In this document: positions 7,948 to 16,016 of the stretch, in pieces
How the letters are laid out: every line of letters begins with the position of its first letter
Position numbering within the stretch: the stretch's first letter is position 1
Assembly: GCA_028290305.1 (NCBI GenBank)
Contig: JAQGKC010000455.1
Span: forward strand, 1 to 27,034
Length of the DNA stretch: 27,034 bases
Direction: 5' to 3'
Source: Bradyrhizobium sp.
GTDB taxonomy: Bacteria > Pseudomonadota > Alphaproteobacteria > Rhizobiales > Xanthobacteraceae
Notes under the pieces: generated by a model
The model's input: the letters and a program-made list of their open reading frames with translations, nothing else
Database searches by the model: none
Told to the model about the DNA's origin: nothing
Made by a program: the position numbers and the translations under genes

Positions 7948-8862
7948 CTAGTCGCTCGCGGCCGCTGCGGGCCCGCCACCGGGTGCTCGCTCATGGCCGT
8001 TTGCAGGTTGGACCACCTCGGTGAGGTCCAGGTTGCGATCGGGGCCGTGCGGAACCACCGTCTGACCCGGCTCAAGATGGAGCTGAGCGCCATCGAGATG
8101 TACCGAGACGGTGTCCGGTTCGAATGACACCAGGGAGATGCGGCCGACCTCAGGATAGGCGTCAGGATACGACCATGCCGCCAGACGTGCGTCACCGATG
8201 GAGTAATAGCTGCAGAGCCCTTTGTATGGACAGAAGGTCTGGAGTTTCACGGGAGTGAGGGCGGACTCATCGATGTCAGCGCGTCGAACGTACCAGCGCG
8301 GCGCGAAGCCGGACTCGTAGAGGACCACCGGCCGCTTGGTATCGGCGATGTTCCGGTCACGATAGCGGACCACCAGGTTACGGGAGGCCTGGCGAATGTC
8401 GATGCGGTGGTAGCTGTCAGCGGCATGGCCCACGATCCGTTCGTCTTCTTCATAGAAAGCGTCCATGGCCCGCCAGGCGAACGCGACGCGTGCCTGCAGT
8501 TCGCTCGCGTGGGCGGGCAGGCTGGTGTGCTGCCACGCCCCTCGCGGCGCGATGTGCTGCTCGTCCTCCCAGACGCTGTACCAAGACGTGAGCCCGAGAT
8601 CGGGGTGTTGGGTGGTATGCTCGGTGCGCTCCAGGACGTGTGGAGAAACGTCGCTCTCCGGGAAGTAGGCTACCGGATAGCGGCCCGGTTCGAAGAGCAG
8701 GAGGACATGCTCGCTATCGGCGATCCAGATTCCCCCGAAGCGCACGCGCATGCGCCTGCGCAACCGTTCGACGTACAACAGTCTTTTGGGCAGCGGTTCG
8801 GGCACGAGGAACCGGCCGATTGCCCCCGTCGAGAGCGGACCTTGTTGCCAGGACAGTCCCAC
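7948..8862 (-). CDS. Tandem DUF427 domain protein
   Basis: About 304 residues with two DUF427 domains (small beta-rich folds). The first (about 10-110) has RVRFGGIWIADSEHVLLLFEPGRYPVAYFP split by short loops. The second (about 170-275) has the signature run VLYESGFAPRWYVRRADI, then CPYKGLCSYYS, AWSYPDAYPEVGRI and VSVHLDG. Function is not established for the family. The frame is open further upstream to a TTG at 8922, but GTG at 8862 is preferred: it follows GGAGAG by about four bases and gives an N-terminus (VGLSWQQGPLSTGAIGRF) that matches the start of the conserved region. The C-terminus is a Gly/Pro/Ala-rich tail. It lies 35 bases upstream of the MOSC fusion on the same strand, so co-transcription is likely. 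Confidence 0.82.
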   Translation of the reverse strand: MGLSWQQGPLSTGAIGRFLVPEPLPKRLLYVERLRRRMRVRFGGIWIADSEHVLLLFEPGRYPVAYFPESDVSPHVLERTEHTTQHPDLGLTSWYSVWEDEQHIAPRGAWQHTSLPAHASELQARVAFAWRAMDAFYEEDERIVGHAADSYHRIDIRQASRNLVVRYRDRNIADTKRPVVLYESGFAPRWYVRRADIDESALTPVKLQTFCPYKGLCSYYSIGDARLAAWSYPDAYPEVGRISLVSFEPDTVSVHLDGAQLHLEPGQTVVPHGPDRNLDLTEVVQPANGHERAPGGGPAAAASD

Positions 8863-8977
8863 TGCTCTCTCCGCATAAGTTCGATGATCGAGGCCGGTCG
8901 AGGAACGCAGACCCGGCGGCAAGGTTCCACGAGAGCATGGTGACCCGTCCGTCAGATCCCACTGGAACAGGCCTGCC

Positions 8978-9772
8978 TCATGGCTTCGTGCTCGCGTGTT
9001 GGTTCCGGAAGGCCGCCTCTCCGGCGTCCGACACCTCGACCCACTTCTTGTTGGGCGCTGCGTCTGCGACGTAGCTGTCGTGCCAATTCCACCACTTGTA
9101 GGTCGGGGTTTGAGGATAGCCCTGGGGCGAGTCCTCCCAGACCTCCTGCCGTCCCAGCGGCGTGATGTCGAGGTAGTTCCAGGTGCTCCCCATCTGCTCG
9201 TCGCCGCGGTTGTTGATGAAGTAGGTGCGGAACACGCGGTCGCCGTCGCGGTAGAACACGTTCGTGCCGTGCCACTCGTCCACGCCGAAGTCGGCGTCGA
9301 AGCTGTCCGTGAGGGTGAACCACGGCGTCTCCCAGCCCATCCGCGCCTTCAGCCGCGCGATGTCCGCCGGAGGCGCACGCGAGACGAAAACGAGGGTGGT
9401 GTCACGGGCGTTCAGGTGGGCGACGTGGGCGACCTGGTCGGCCACCATGGAGCAGCCCCGGCAGGCGTGGTCGGGCCAGCCGAACACTCCCGGCTCGAAG
9501 AAGGCGCGGTAGACGATCAGCTGACGCCGACCGTCGAACAGGTCGAGCAGGCTGGCCTTGCCTGCAGGCCCCTCGAATGCATACGCCGTCTCCACGGCCA
9601 TCCACGGCATTCGCCGGCGCTCGGCGGCCAGGGCGTCACGGGCGCGGGTCTGGGCCTTTTCCTTCACGAGCAACTGCTCGCGTGCCGCCTCCCACGCCTG
9701 CGACGACACGACCGGCGGTGCGTGCATGGCAGGCTGTCTGCCTTTCCGTCCGTTCTCGGCTGATGTAGTCAT
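8978..9772 (-). CDS. DUF899 thioredoxin-like family protein
   Basis: A 264-residue protein of the DUF899 family, which has a thioredoxin-like fold. The core (about residues 45-235) reads LIVYRAFFEPGVFGWPDHA, then a Cys104-x2-Cys107 pair in CRGCSMVAD at the place of the redox motif, LVFVSRAPPADIARLKARMG, and the closing YKWWNWHDSY. The CxxC pair suggests a thiol-disulfide role in the cytoplasm (no signal peptide), but the reaction is unknown. The ATG at 9772 follows AGGAG by about six bases. Codons are strikingly G/C-ending even for this window (by eye), which may mark transfer from another high-GC lineage. It is the first gene of the leftward run with the DUF427 and MOSC fusion genes; the 115-base gap to the next gene leaves room for a separate promoter. 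Confidence 0.85.
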   Translation of the reverse strand: MTTSAENGRKGRQPAMHAPPVVSSQAWEAAREQLLVKEKAQTRARDALAAERRRMPWMAVETAYAFEGPAGKASLLDLFDGRRQLIVYRAFFEPGVFGWPDHACRGCSMVADQVAHVAHLNARDTTLVFVSRAPPADIARLKARMGWETPWFTLTDSFDADFGVDEWHGTNVFYRDGDRVFRTYFINNRGDEQMGSTWNYLDITPLGRQEVWEDSPQGYPQTPTYKWWNWHDSYVADAAPNKKWVEVSDAGEAAFRNQHASTKP

Positions 9773-10346
9773 GGCTTTCTCCTAATTTGGGCGAATTCCC
9801 ACGCCTCGTGGCTGAAGCGCGATTCCATTCGCGGCTCATCGCTCGTTGTTGGTCTTGAGATAGTTTGGCACCGGAAATCCACCGGTGGGAGTAACAAGTG
9901 TGGCGGTATTCAGATGGAGCCGCTGATTACAGTCGCGGCGCGTGCACTCGAAGCGGGGGATCCCCTCGGCGCCTTGAACCGCGTGGCGTTGCGCGACGAT
10001 GCTCCTGCGCTCGCGCTTCGAGGTATCGCGATGGTCCAGCACGGCCGCTTCCGGAACGCGATCCGATGAGCGCTAGGTCCGGATTGGGGTCATGAGCTGA
10101 AAGGTCAAGCGGAGCAAGTCTTGCCGCTTTTCTGGACAACTCGGGCGCATCGCGCCGCGGGAAGCGAAGCCGTGTCGGCCCCGCGGCCATAGGATTGTTT
10201 CATTGTGCGGCCGATCCAACCGTCTGATCTGGCGCTCTTTTCGTCAATCATTCCACATCGCGGGAAACAAATTCAATTCCGTTGTGATCGCTGACATCAG
10301 CCGCAATGATCGCTCTCCGAACCAAAATAATTGAGCAGGGTGTGAA
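9773..10346. other. 574-base stretch without a recognisable gene
   Basis: This region lies between the leftward DUF899 gene and gcl and must hold promoters for both. A 68-codon open frame on the minus strand (9836-10042) has no ribosome site or recognisable motif. The part from about 10200 to 10346 is noticeably more AT-rich than its surroundings and probably contains the gcl promoter, but no clear -35/-10 pair was picked out. No tRNA or mobile element was seen. Confidence 0.5.
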
Positions 10347-12146
10347 ATGGCGAAAATGCGAGCAATCGATGCTGCCGTGCGTATTCTGGAGAAGGAGGGC
10401 GTCGTTTGCGCGTTCGGTGTCCCGGGTGCGGCGATCAATCCGCTGTATTCAGCCTTGAAGAAGCGCGGTTCGATCAACCACATATTGGCGCGTCACGTCG
10501 AGGGTGCGTCGCATATGGCAGAGGGCTATACCCGCGCCAAAGCAGGCAACATCGGTGTCTGCATCGGCACATCAGGCCCGGCCGGCACCGACATGATCAC
10601 GGGTCTTTATTCGGCGATTGCAGATTCGATTCCCATCCTCTGCATCACCGGACAAGCGCCTCGCGCCCGCCTGTACAAGGAGGACTTTCAGGCCGTCGAT
10701 ATCGAATCGATCGCCAAGCCAGTGACGAAGTGGGCGGTTACCGTGCGCGAACCGGCGCTGGTGCCGCGCGTATTCAGCCAGGCGTTCCACGTCATGCGTT
10801 CGGGACGGCCCGGCCCGGTGCTGATCGATCTGCCGCTCGACGTGCAACTCGCGGAAATCGAATTCGACGACGAAACCTATGAGCCGCTGCCCGTATACAA
10901 GCCGGCCGCAACGCGCAGACAGATCGAGAAGGCGCTTGATATGCTCAACGCCGCGGAGCGTCCGCTGATCGTGGCGGGCGGCGGCGTCATCAATGCCGAT
11001 GCATCCGAGCTTCTCGTGGCATTCGCCGAGATCGCCAATGTTCCTGTGGTGCCGACGCTGATGGGCTGGGGCGCAATCCCGGATGATCACGTTCTCATGG
11101 CGGGGATGGTCGGATTGCAGACCAGCCATCGCTACGGCAATGCGACGATGCTTGAATCCGACTTCGTGCTTGGTATCGGCAACCGTTGGGCCAACAGGCA
11201 CACCGGGTCGATCGAGACCTACACCAAGGGCCGCACCTTCGTGCATGTCGATATCGAGCCGACACAGATCGGACGCGTCTTCAATCCCGATCTCGGCATT
11301 GCATCAGATGCCAAGGTTGCGCTTGAATTGTTCGTCGCCGTTGCAAAGGAATGGCGAAAATCCGGCAAGCTTAGGGAACGTCAGGCATGGCCCGCCGCCT
11401 GCCAGGATCGCAAGCGCACAATGCTTCGCAGGAGTCACTTCGACAACGTGCCGATCAAGCCGCAACGGGTCTATGAGGAGATGAGCAAGGCGTTCGGACG
11501 CGACACCTGCTATGTCAGCGTCATTGGCCTCTCGCAGATCGCCGGTGCGCAATTCCTCGGCGTCTACCGTCCGCGCAACTGGATCAACGCCGGACAGGCC
11601 GGTCCGCTGGGCTGGACGCTTCCTGCAGCGCTGGGCGTGCGCGCGGCCGATCCAGATCGTGAGATCGTCGCGCTCTCAGGCGATTACGATTTCCAGTTCC
11701 TGATCGAGGAGCTCGCAGTCGGCGCGCAGTTCAAGCTGCCCTATATCCATGTCGTCGTGAACAACTCATATCTCGGGTTGATCCGTCAGGCGCAGCGCGG
11801 GTTCGACATGGACTATCATGTTCAGCTGTCGTTCGAGAACATCAATGCACCTGAACTTGGGGTCTATGGCGTCGATCACGTCGCGGTCGCCGAAGGACTC
11901 GGCTGCAAGGCCATCCGTGTCACCGATCCGAAAGATGCACAGGCGGCTTTCGCGACGGCGCGCGAGTTGATGACGCAGTACAGCGTGCCGGTGGTGGTCG
12001 AGTTCATACTCGAACGCGTCACCAATATCGCGATGGGAACCGAAATCGACAACATCGTCGAGTTCGAAGAGACCCTCGACTTGCCGCTCGATGACACGCC
12101 GATAAGTCCGGATGCGCCGCTGCAAGGTAGACTGCTGCCGGCCTGA
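10347..12146 (+). CDS. gcl: Glyoxylate carboligase (tartronate-semialdehyde synthase)
   Basis: A 599-residue ThDP enzyme that joins two glyoxylates into tartronate semialdehyde and CO2, the entry to the glycerate pathway. It is collinear with E. coli Gcl from the first residues ([10 protein letters not shown] against MAKMRAVDAA from memory) to near the end. Val51 ([13 protein letters not shown]) occupies the place of the catalytic glutamate of other ThDP enzymes, the hallmark of this enzyme. The central domain is FAD-binding ([32 protein letters not shown]) and the PP domain has SGDYDFQFL...VVNNSYLGL. The usual partners hyi and glxR are not adjacent. The gene could drain glyoxylate derived from oxalate or purines. 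An AGGG lies about seven bases before the ATG. The C-terminal 25 residues differ most from E. coli. Confidence 0.96.
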   Translation: MAKMRAIDAAVRILEKEGVVCAFGVPGAAINPLYSALKKRGSINHILARHVEGASHMAEGYTRAKAGNIGVCIGTSGPAGTDMITGLYSAIADSIPILCITGQAPRARLYKEDFQAVDIESIAKPVTKWAVTVREPALVPRVFSQAFHVMRSGRPGPVLIDLPLDVQLAEIEFDDETYEPLPVYKPAATRRQIEKALDMLNAAERPLIVAGGGVINADASELLVAFAEIANVPVVPTLMGWGAIPDDHVLMAGMVGLQTSHRYGNATMLESDFVLGIGNRWANRHTGSIETYTKGRTFVHVDIEPTQIGRVFNPDLGIASDAKVALELFVAVAKEWRKSGKLRERQAWPAACQDRKRTMLRRSHFDNVPIKPQRVYEEMSKAFGRDTCYVSVIGLSQIAGAQFLGVYRPRNWINAGQAGPLGWTLPAALGVRAADPDREIVALSGDYDFQFLIEELAVGAQFKLPYIHVVVNNSYLGLIRQAQRGFDMDYHVQLSFENINAPELGVYGVDHVAVAEGLGCKAIRVTDPKDAQAAFATARELMTQYSVPVVVEFILERVTNIAMGTEIDNIVEFEETLDLPLDDTPISPDAPLQGRLLPA

Positions 12147-12170
12147 GCGTTGACGAAACCGACCCGAACT

Positions 12171-12533
12171 TCAGATCACTTTCGCCCTGACCGCACGCAG
12201 CCGCTGCATCGTCCAGTCCAGTCCAGCGGCAATGGCCATGCCGGCGCAGGCTGTCAGCGCGTCGACCATGAAATCCTCGAACCTTGCATGCCGTCCCGGC
12301 GCCCACAGCTGCAGGATTTCGAGGAGACCGATCATGACGACGGCAATTGCCGTGGTGAGCAGCCGGTTTCGCGTATAGGCCAACCCAAACGCCAGTCCGA
12401 CCAGAACGAACGCAAATCCATGCTCGCCGTCCTGACCGAGGTCGGAGTGCGGGCGCAAGCCGGGCGGACCAAGCGTCGCGAACGTGACGGCAGCAGCCAA
12501 GAGCCAGGCGAATACTCTAAGGATAGTTGTCAT
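12171..12533 (-). CDS. VanZ-like small membrane protein
   Basis: A 120-residue protein with four hydrophobic segments (about residues 5-22, 40-52, 60-75 and 90-105), expected in the inner membrane. It carries features of the VanZ-like family: an early LGP segment (ATLGPPGLRPHS), DLGQDGEHGFAFVLVGL with the Gly-Glu-His pattern, EILQLWAPGRHARFEDFMVDALTACAG with a conserved Asp, and a short basic tail. VanZ gives teicoplanin resistance in enterococci, but the role of short alphaproteobacterial members is unknown. It is convergent with gcl (24-base gap), with a 262-base AT-rich region upstream. Confidence 0.82.
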   Translation of the reverse strand: MTTILRVFAWLLAAAVTFATLGPPGLRPHSDLGQDGEHGFAFVLVGLAFGLAYTRNRLLTTAIAVVMIGLLEILQLWAPGRHARFEDFMVDALTACAGMAIAAGLDWTMQRLRAVRAKVI

Positions 12534-12693
12534 CGGGACGAGATATCACAATTCAGCAATCAGGTGTCGCTCTCACATGAACTTGCGACGCCGTGTAGTT
12601 AATGAAGCCCGTTAACGCGTGTTCCGCAAAAGCACGCCCTCGGACTTGATCGAAGCTAAAATACCGGTTTTGGCTCGCAATCAAATTTGGGCA

Positions 12694-12711
12694 GATTAAG
12701 TAGACTTAATC
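12694..12711. repeat. Perfect 8-2-8 inverted repeat in an AT-rich gap
   Basis: GATTAAGT-AG-ACTTAATC is a perfect palindrome with two central bases, within the 262-base AT-rich gap between the VanZ-like gene (start 12533) and the end of the decarboxylase genes. Its form suits a dimeric regulator, with the VanZ-like gene as the only obvious target, 160 bases away. It has no G+C stem or U-tract, so it is not a typical terminator. Confidence 0.5.
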
Positions 12712-12795
12712 AGCCGTAGAATACGTGCAAATTATGAAAATGGAGCATTTTTCTTGCCACAAAGCGGAAGCCAGATGTCGGAAAATGCTCTGGGA

Positions 12796-13410
12796 TCAGA
12801 ACTCTTGCCGCACCCCGAGGCCGAGCATGAAGCGCTCCCGGATCTGCACGGGATCGCGCCGGGTTGTCCCGGTTCCCGGCTTGTCGTCGATGCGCACTCC
12901 GATCAGCGTCGGCCCGGAAGCTGACAAGGATTGATCGACAAGCCGCTCGAAGTCCTCTTCATCGGCCGCCCAGGCGCTGTTGGTGAGGCCGCAGCCGGTT
13001 GCGATGGCGACGATATCCGACACCGCGGCGGCAGGGGTCGGTTGCGCACCGGTGATCTGGTAAACGCCGTTGTCCATCACGATCATGCAGAGGTTTTTCG
13101 GCGCCTGGGTCGCGATGGTCGACAGGCAGCCCAATTGCATGAGGAGCGAGCCATCTCCTTCAAGCGCGAAAACGCGGCGCTTCGGCTGAGCCAGTGCGAC
13201 GCCGAGCGCGATGGGGAAGGCGAGGCCCATGCTGCCCAGCATGTAGAAATTCTGCGGGCGATGGCCGGCAGCCCACAGGTCGAAATTGGTATTGCCGATG
13301 CCGCCGATCACGGCTTCTTCGTTCTTGAGCTTCGCGACCAGGCGCGAAGTGAGATCGAATCGGTTCATGACCTTGGTGTTGCGGGCAGGGACGTTGGCTG
13401 GCTTGTCCAT
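12796..13410 (-). CDS. ThDP-dependent 2-oxoacid decarboxylase, PP (beta) subunit
   Basis: About 204 residues forming the diphosphate-binding half of a ThDP decarboxylase, of the type seen in the beta subunit of sulfopyruvate decarboxylase (ComE) and the C-terminal half of phosphonopyruvate decarboxylase. The ThDP/Mg motif is Gly85-Asp-Gly-Ser...Asp113-Asn114 (EGDGSLLMQLG to MDNGVYQITG). NFYMLGSMGLAFPIALGVAL is typical of the class. ATG 13410 was chosen; a GTG at 13422 would overlap the stop of the alpha gene (GTGA) and sits just after GGAGAA, so it is a serious alternative adding four residues. The two genes must be co-translated to build one active site. The substrate cannot be read from sequence: sulfopyruvate, phosphonopyruvate or another 2-oxoacid are possible. 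Confidence 0.85.
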   Translation of the reverse strand: MDKPANVPARNTKVMNRFDLTSRLVAKLKNEEAVIGGIGNTNFDLWAAGHRPQNFYMLGSMGLAFPIALGVALAQPKRRVFALEGDGSLLMQLGCLSTIATQAPKNLCMIVMDNGVYQITGAQPTPAAAVSDIVAIATGCGLTNSAWAADEEDFERLVDQSLSASGPTLIGVRIDDKPGTGTTRRDPVQIRERFMLGLGVRQEF

Positions 13411-13418
13411 GGGGTCGC

Positions 13419-13949
13419 TCACTTCTCCAACACCTTGCCGCCGGTCAAAAGCGGCGACAGGATCAGCGCTACCGGCGCCTGGGTCGTAATGGCCTGCTTG
13501 ATCGATCGATCGACGATGAATTCGAATTCGTCGAGCCGGGTCGCGGTGTGATGCTCCATCGCCAGCGAGTCGAGCACCGGCCGCATGGTGCGGCAAACCA
13601 GCGACTGCCCGTAATTGAATTCGCCGAGGGTGCCGCGCTCGGACACGAACATGATCAGTGGAATCTGATACGGGATCGCCAGCGAGGCCAGCACGTTTGC
13701 CAGCGTCGCGAAGCCGCTGGTCTGCATCAATACGGCGCCGCGCACGCCGCCCATCCAGGCGCCGGAGACGATGCCGACCGCTTCCTCCTCGCGCGCGGTG
13801 GGAAACGTCGTGAAGAACGGATCGGCGTGAATATTCTTGATCAGCGTCGTCAGTACGCGGTCGGGAACGTAGGGCACGAGCTTGATGTCGTTGCGCTTGA
13901 GCGCCTGCAGCACCACCTCGTGCCAGGTTTGTCCCTCGGCAGCCGCCAT
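13419..13949 (-). CDS. ThDP-dependent 2-oxoacid decarboxylase, PYR (alpha) subunit
   Basis: A 176-residue protein equal to the pyrimidine-binding half of a ThDP decarboxylase, like the alpha subunit of sulfopyruvate decarboxylase (ComD). It has IKLVPYVPDRVLTTLI at the start of the fold. The activating glutamate lies in the cluster Glu54-56 (TAREEEAVGIVSGAWMGG). GAVLMQTSGFATLANVLASL and PLIMFVSERGTLGEFNYGQ are characteristic of this branch. It begins with ATG six bases after GGGAG. The PP subunit gene follows directly, and its GTG option overlaps this stop codon, so coupling is likely. It diverges from the solute-binding protein gene (194-base gap), which suggests shared control of uptake and breakdown. 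Family is confident; substrate unknown. Confidence 0.87.
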   Translation of the reverse strand: MAAAEGQTWHEVVLQALKRNDIKLVPYVPDRVLTTLIKNIHADPFFTTFPTAREEEAVGIVSGAWMGGVRGAVLMQTSGFATLANVLASLAIPYQIPLIMFVSERGTLGEFNYGQSLVCRTMRPVLDSLAMEHHTATRLDEFEFIVDRSIKQAITTQAPVALILSPLLTGGKVLEK

Positions 13950-14143
13950 CGAATTCTCCCTTTAGCTCGCGACGATTTTGGTTCGCAACGTGATTGCGGC
14001 CGTCCTGTCGAGGCGCCGAAACTTGACGCGATCGGCAAGATTGTCAACATGCCTGATCGCTGCCGTGACCTGCGCCGCAAGCCGATGCGGTCGGTAGGCC
14101 GGCATGCGAAAAGAGAAGCAACGAAAATATCGGGAGGGGTGCC

Positions 14144-15112
14144 ATGGGCAGGTGGTTCCGGATGGTGGCCGTCGCAGCGGCCGTGTTTACCGCAAGCGGT
14201 ATCGCGTCCGCTCAGTCGCCATTTCCATCCAAGCCTGTGCATATTTTCGTGCCATATGCCGCTGGCGGCGCGGTGGACATCCTCGCACGCACGCTCGGCG
14301 ACGTGGTCTCGCGGCAATGGGGCCAGTCGGTCGTGATTGAAAATCGGCCGGGAGCGGGCGGCGTGGTCGCGTCGCAAGCGCTGGTGACGTCGCCGCCGGA
14401 TGGCTACACTCTCATTGTCGTCGCGAGCGGTCATCCCACCAATCCGTTTCTGTACGCGAAACTTCCCTACGACACCTTCAAGGACTTCACGCCGATTTCA
14501 CTGTTGGCCTCATCCCCCAACATCCTGCTGGTGCGCGCCGATTCTCCGTTCAAGACGGTGGGCGATGTGATTGCGCAGGCGAAGTCGAAGCCAGGAGGCC
14601 TGTCGTTCGGTCACGCCGGGAACGGCACATCGACGCATCTTGCCGGCGAGCTTCTGAAGAATCTCGCCAGGATCGATATTAGTGCGATTTCCTACAAGGG
14701 CGGCTTGCCCGCGATCAACGATCTCCTGGGCGGGCAAATTCCGATGTCGTTCAACAACGGACCGGAATCGGTCGGACAGCTTGAGGCCGGCACGGTTCGT
14801 GCGCTCGCCGTGACCACCGCTTCGCGGGCGCCGTTTCTGCCCAACGTGCCCAGCATGGCCGAGACCGTGCCGGGGTACGACACTGAAGTGTGGTGGGGCC
14901 TGCTTGGACCGGCCGGCATGCCTCCCGACGTGATTGCGAAACTCTCGCATGATTTCGTTGCGGCCTTGAACACGGAGGCTGTGAAGGAGCGCCTGACCAA
15001 GCTCGGTGCGTCGCAGATCGGCGGTTCGCCGGAGCAATTCGATGCCAAGATCCACGCCGACTACGAGAAATGGGGGCCCATCATAAAGGCCGCCGGCATG
15101 AAAGCCGAATGA
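14144..15112 (+). CDS. Tripartite tricarboxylate transporter-type solute-binding protein (Bug family)
   Basis: A 322-residue periplasmic binding protein. A signal peptide covers residues 1-23 (hydrophobic VAVAAAVFTASG, cleavage likely after ASA). The mature protein has Bug-family landmarks: PSKPVHIFVPYAAGGAVDILAR, ENRPGAGG, SPPDGYTLIV, and the late WGLLGPAGMPPDVIAKL. These proteins bind small carboxylates with two water molecules on the ligand carboxylate and hand them to TctA/TctB membrane proteins, neither of which is in this window. Orphan Bug proteins are common in this lineage. A GGGAGGGG site precedes the ATG. It heads an operon with the amidohydrolase (ATGA overlap) and the hydroxyacid dehydrogenase, so its ligand is probably their substrate. 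Confidence 0.92.
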   Translation: MGRWFRMVAVAAAVFTASGIASAQSPFPSKPVHIFVPYAAGGAVDILARTLGDVVSRQWGQSVVIENRPGAGGVVASQALVTSPPDGYTLIVVASGHPTNPFLYAKLPYDTFKDFTPISLLASSPNILLVRADSPFKTVGDVIAQAKSKPGGLSFGHAGNGTSTHLAGELLKNLARIDISAISYKGGLPAINDLLGGQIPMSFNNGPESVGQLEAGTVRALAVTTASRAPFLPNVPSMAETVPGYDTEVWWGLLGPAGMPPDVIAKLSHDFVAALNTEAVKERLTKLGASQIGGSPEQFDAKIHADYEKWGPIIKAAGMKAE

Positions 15113-16002
15113 TGCCGGTGATCCCCGCCTGTCTGCCGCCGCGCGACGTGAGCGCCCCAAATATCCCACCACCGCCGAACGCCTGCGATACGCATGCCCA
15201 TGTGTTCGGACCGGCGGATCGGTTTCGCTACGCTGACGATCGCAGCTATACGCCGCCGGATGCGCCGCTCGAAAAATATCTTGATATGCTCGACACGATT
15301 GGATTTGCGCGCGGCGTGCTGGTGCAGGGTAGCGCGCACGGCCACGACAATTCCGCGATGCTCGATGCGCTGGAGCGTCGACCGGACCGGCTGAGAGGTG
15401 TCGCGGTAGCTGGTGCCGATGTTTCGCCGGCCGATCTGCGCGCATGGAATCGTCTCGGTGTCAGGGGACTGCGCTTCAATCATTTCTTCCGCGACGGGCA
15501 ATTGCACTATCGCGGCGGCGTACCGCTCACCGCGGCGCAGGCGCTCGCACCTGTGATGGCCGAACTCGGGTGGCATCTGCAACTCTGGATCGATGTGAAG
15601 GATTTGCCTGAGACGACCCCGATCCTGAAATCACTGGGCTTGCCGGTGGTGATCGATCATATGGGCCGCACCGACGCCGGCGCGGGCACTGGAACGGACG
15701 GTTTCCAGTCGCTGTTGCGTGCAGTCGGCGAGGGCTGGTGCTGGGCCAAGCTGTCAGGCGCCCACCGCCTCAGCCGCGACGCGCCTGACTATCCCGACGT
15801 GCGGCCGTTTCACGAAGCGCTGGTCGGTGCGAATCCGGAACGCCTGGTGTGGGGCGGCGACTGGCCGCATCCGCGCGTCGAGGGCGAGATGCCGGATGCC
15901 GGACATCTGTTTGAATTGTTTCGGCAGTGGACGCCCGATGTGGCGACGCAGCAGCGTATTCTCGTCACCAATCCCGCCAGGCTCTATGGGTTTCCAAACT
16001 GA
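15109..16002 (+). CDS. Amidohydrolase-family hydrolase (2-pyrone-4,6-dicarboxylate lactonase-like)
   Basis: A 297-residue TIM-barrel metallohydrolase of the amidohydrolase_2 group, whose best-known relatives hydrolyse lactones such as 2-pyrone-4,6-dicarboxylate. The N-terminal metal motif is Asp27-Thr-His29-Ala-His31-Val-Phe-Gly. His184 lies in IDHMGRTD, and Asp251 in WGGDWPHP is the expected catalytic base. The frame is open upstream to an ATG at 15070, but ATG 15109 is preferred because it overlaps the stop of the binding-protein gene (ATGA), a common coupling signal, and because the conserved region begins soon after. The enzyme probably opens a lactone or cleaves an amide or ester to release the acid processed by the next gene. 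The real substrate is unknown. Confidence 0.87.
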   Translation: MMPVIPACLPPRDVSAPNIPPPPNACDTHAHVFGPADRFRYADDRSYTPPDAPLEKYLDMLDTIGFARGVLVQGSAHGHDNSAMLDALERRPDRLRGVAVAGADVSPADLRAWNRLGVRGLRFNHFFRDGQLHYRGGVPLTAAQALAPVMAELGWHLQLWIDVKDLPETTPILKSLGLPVVIDHMGRTDAGAGTGTDGFQSLLRAVGEGWCWAKLSGAHRLSRDAPDYPDVRPFHEALVGANPERLVWGGDWPHPRVEGEMPDAGHLFELFRQWTPDVATQQRILVTNPARLYGFPN

Positions 16003-16016
16003 AGGTCTTCTCGACG

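Noticed and set aside
9836..10042. Possible 68-residue protein upstream of gcl
   Set aside because: No ribosome site, no recognised motif, and composition like random high-GC sequence.
12796..13949. Reading the two ThDP genes as one frameshifted decarboxylase
   Set aside because: Each has its own start and stop, and the sizes match the separate alpha and beta subunits known for sulfopyruvate decarboxylase.
14023..14047. TTGAC-N15-GTCAA dyad in the divergent gap before the binding-protein gene
   Set aside because: The arms are only five bases with a long spacer, which can occur by chance; no matching copy was seen nearby.
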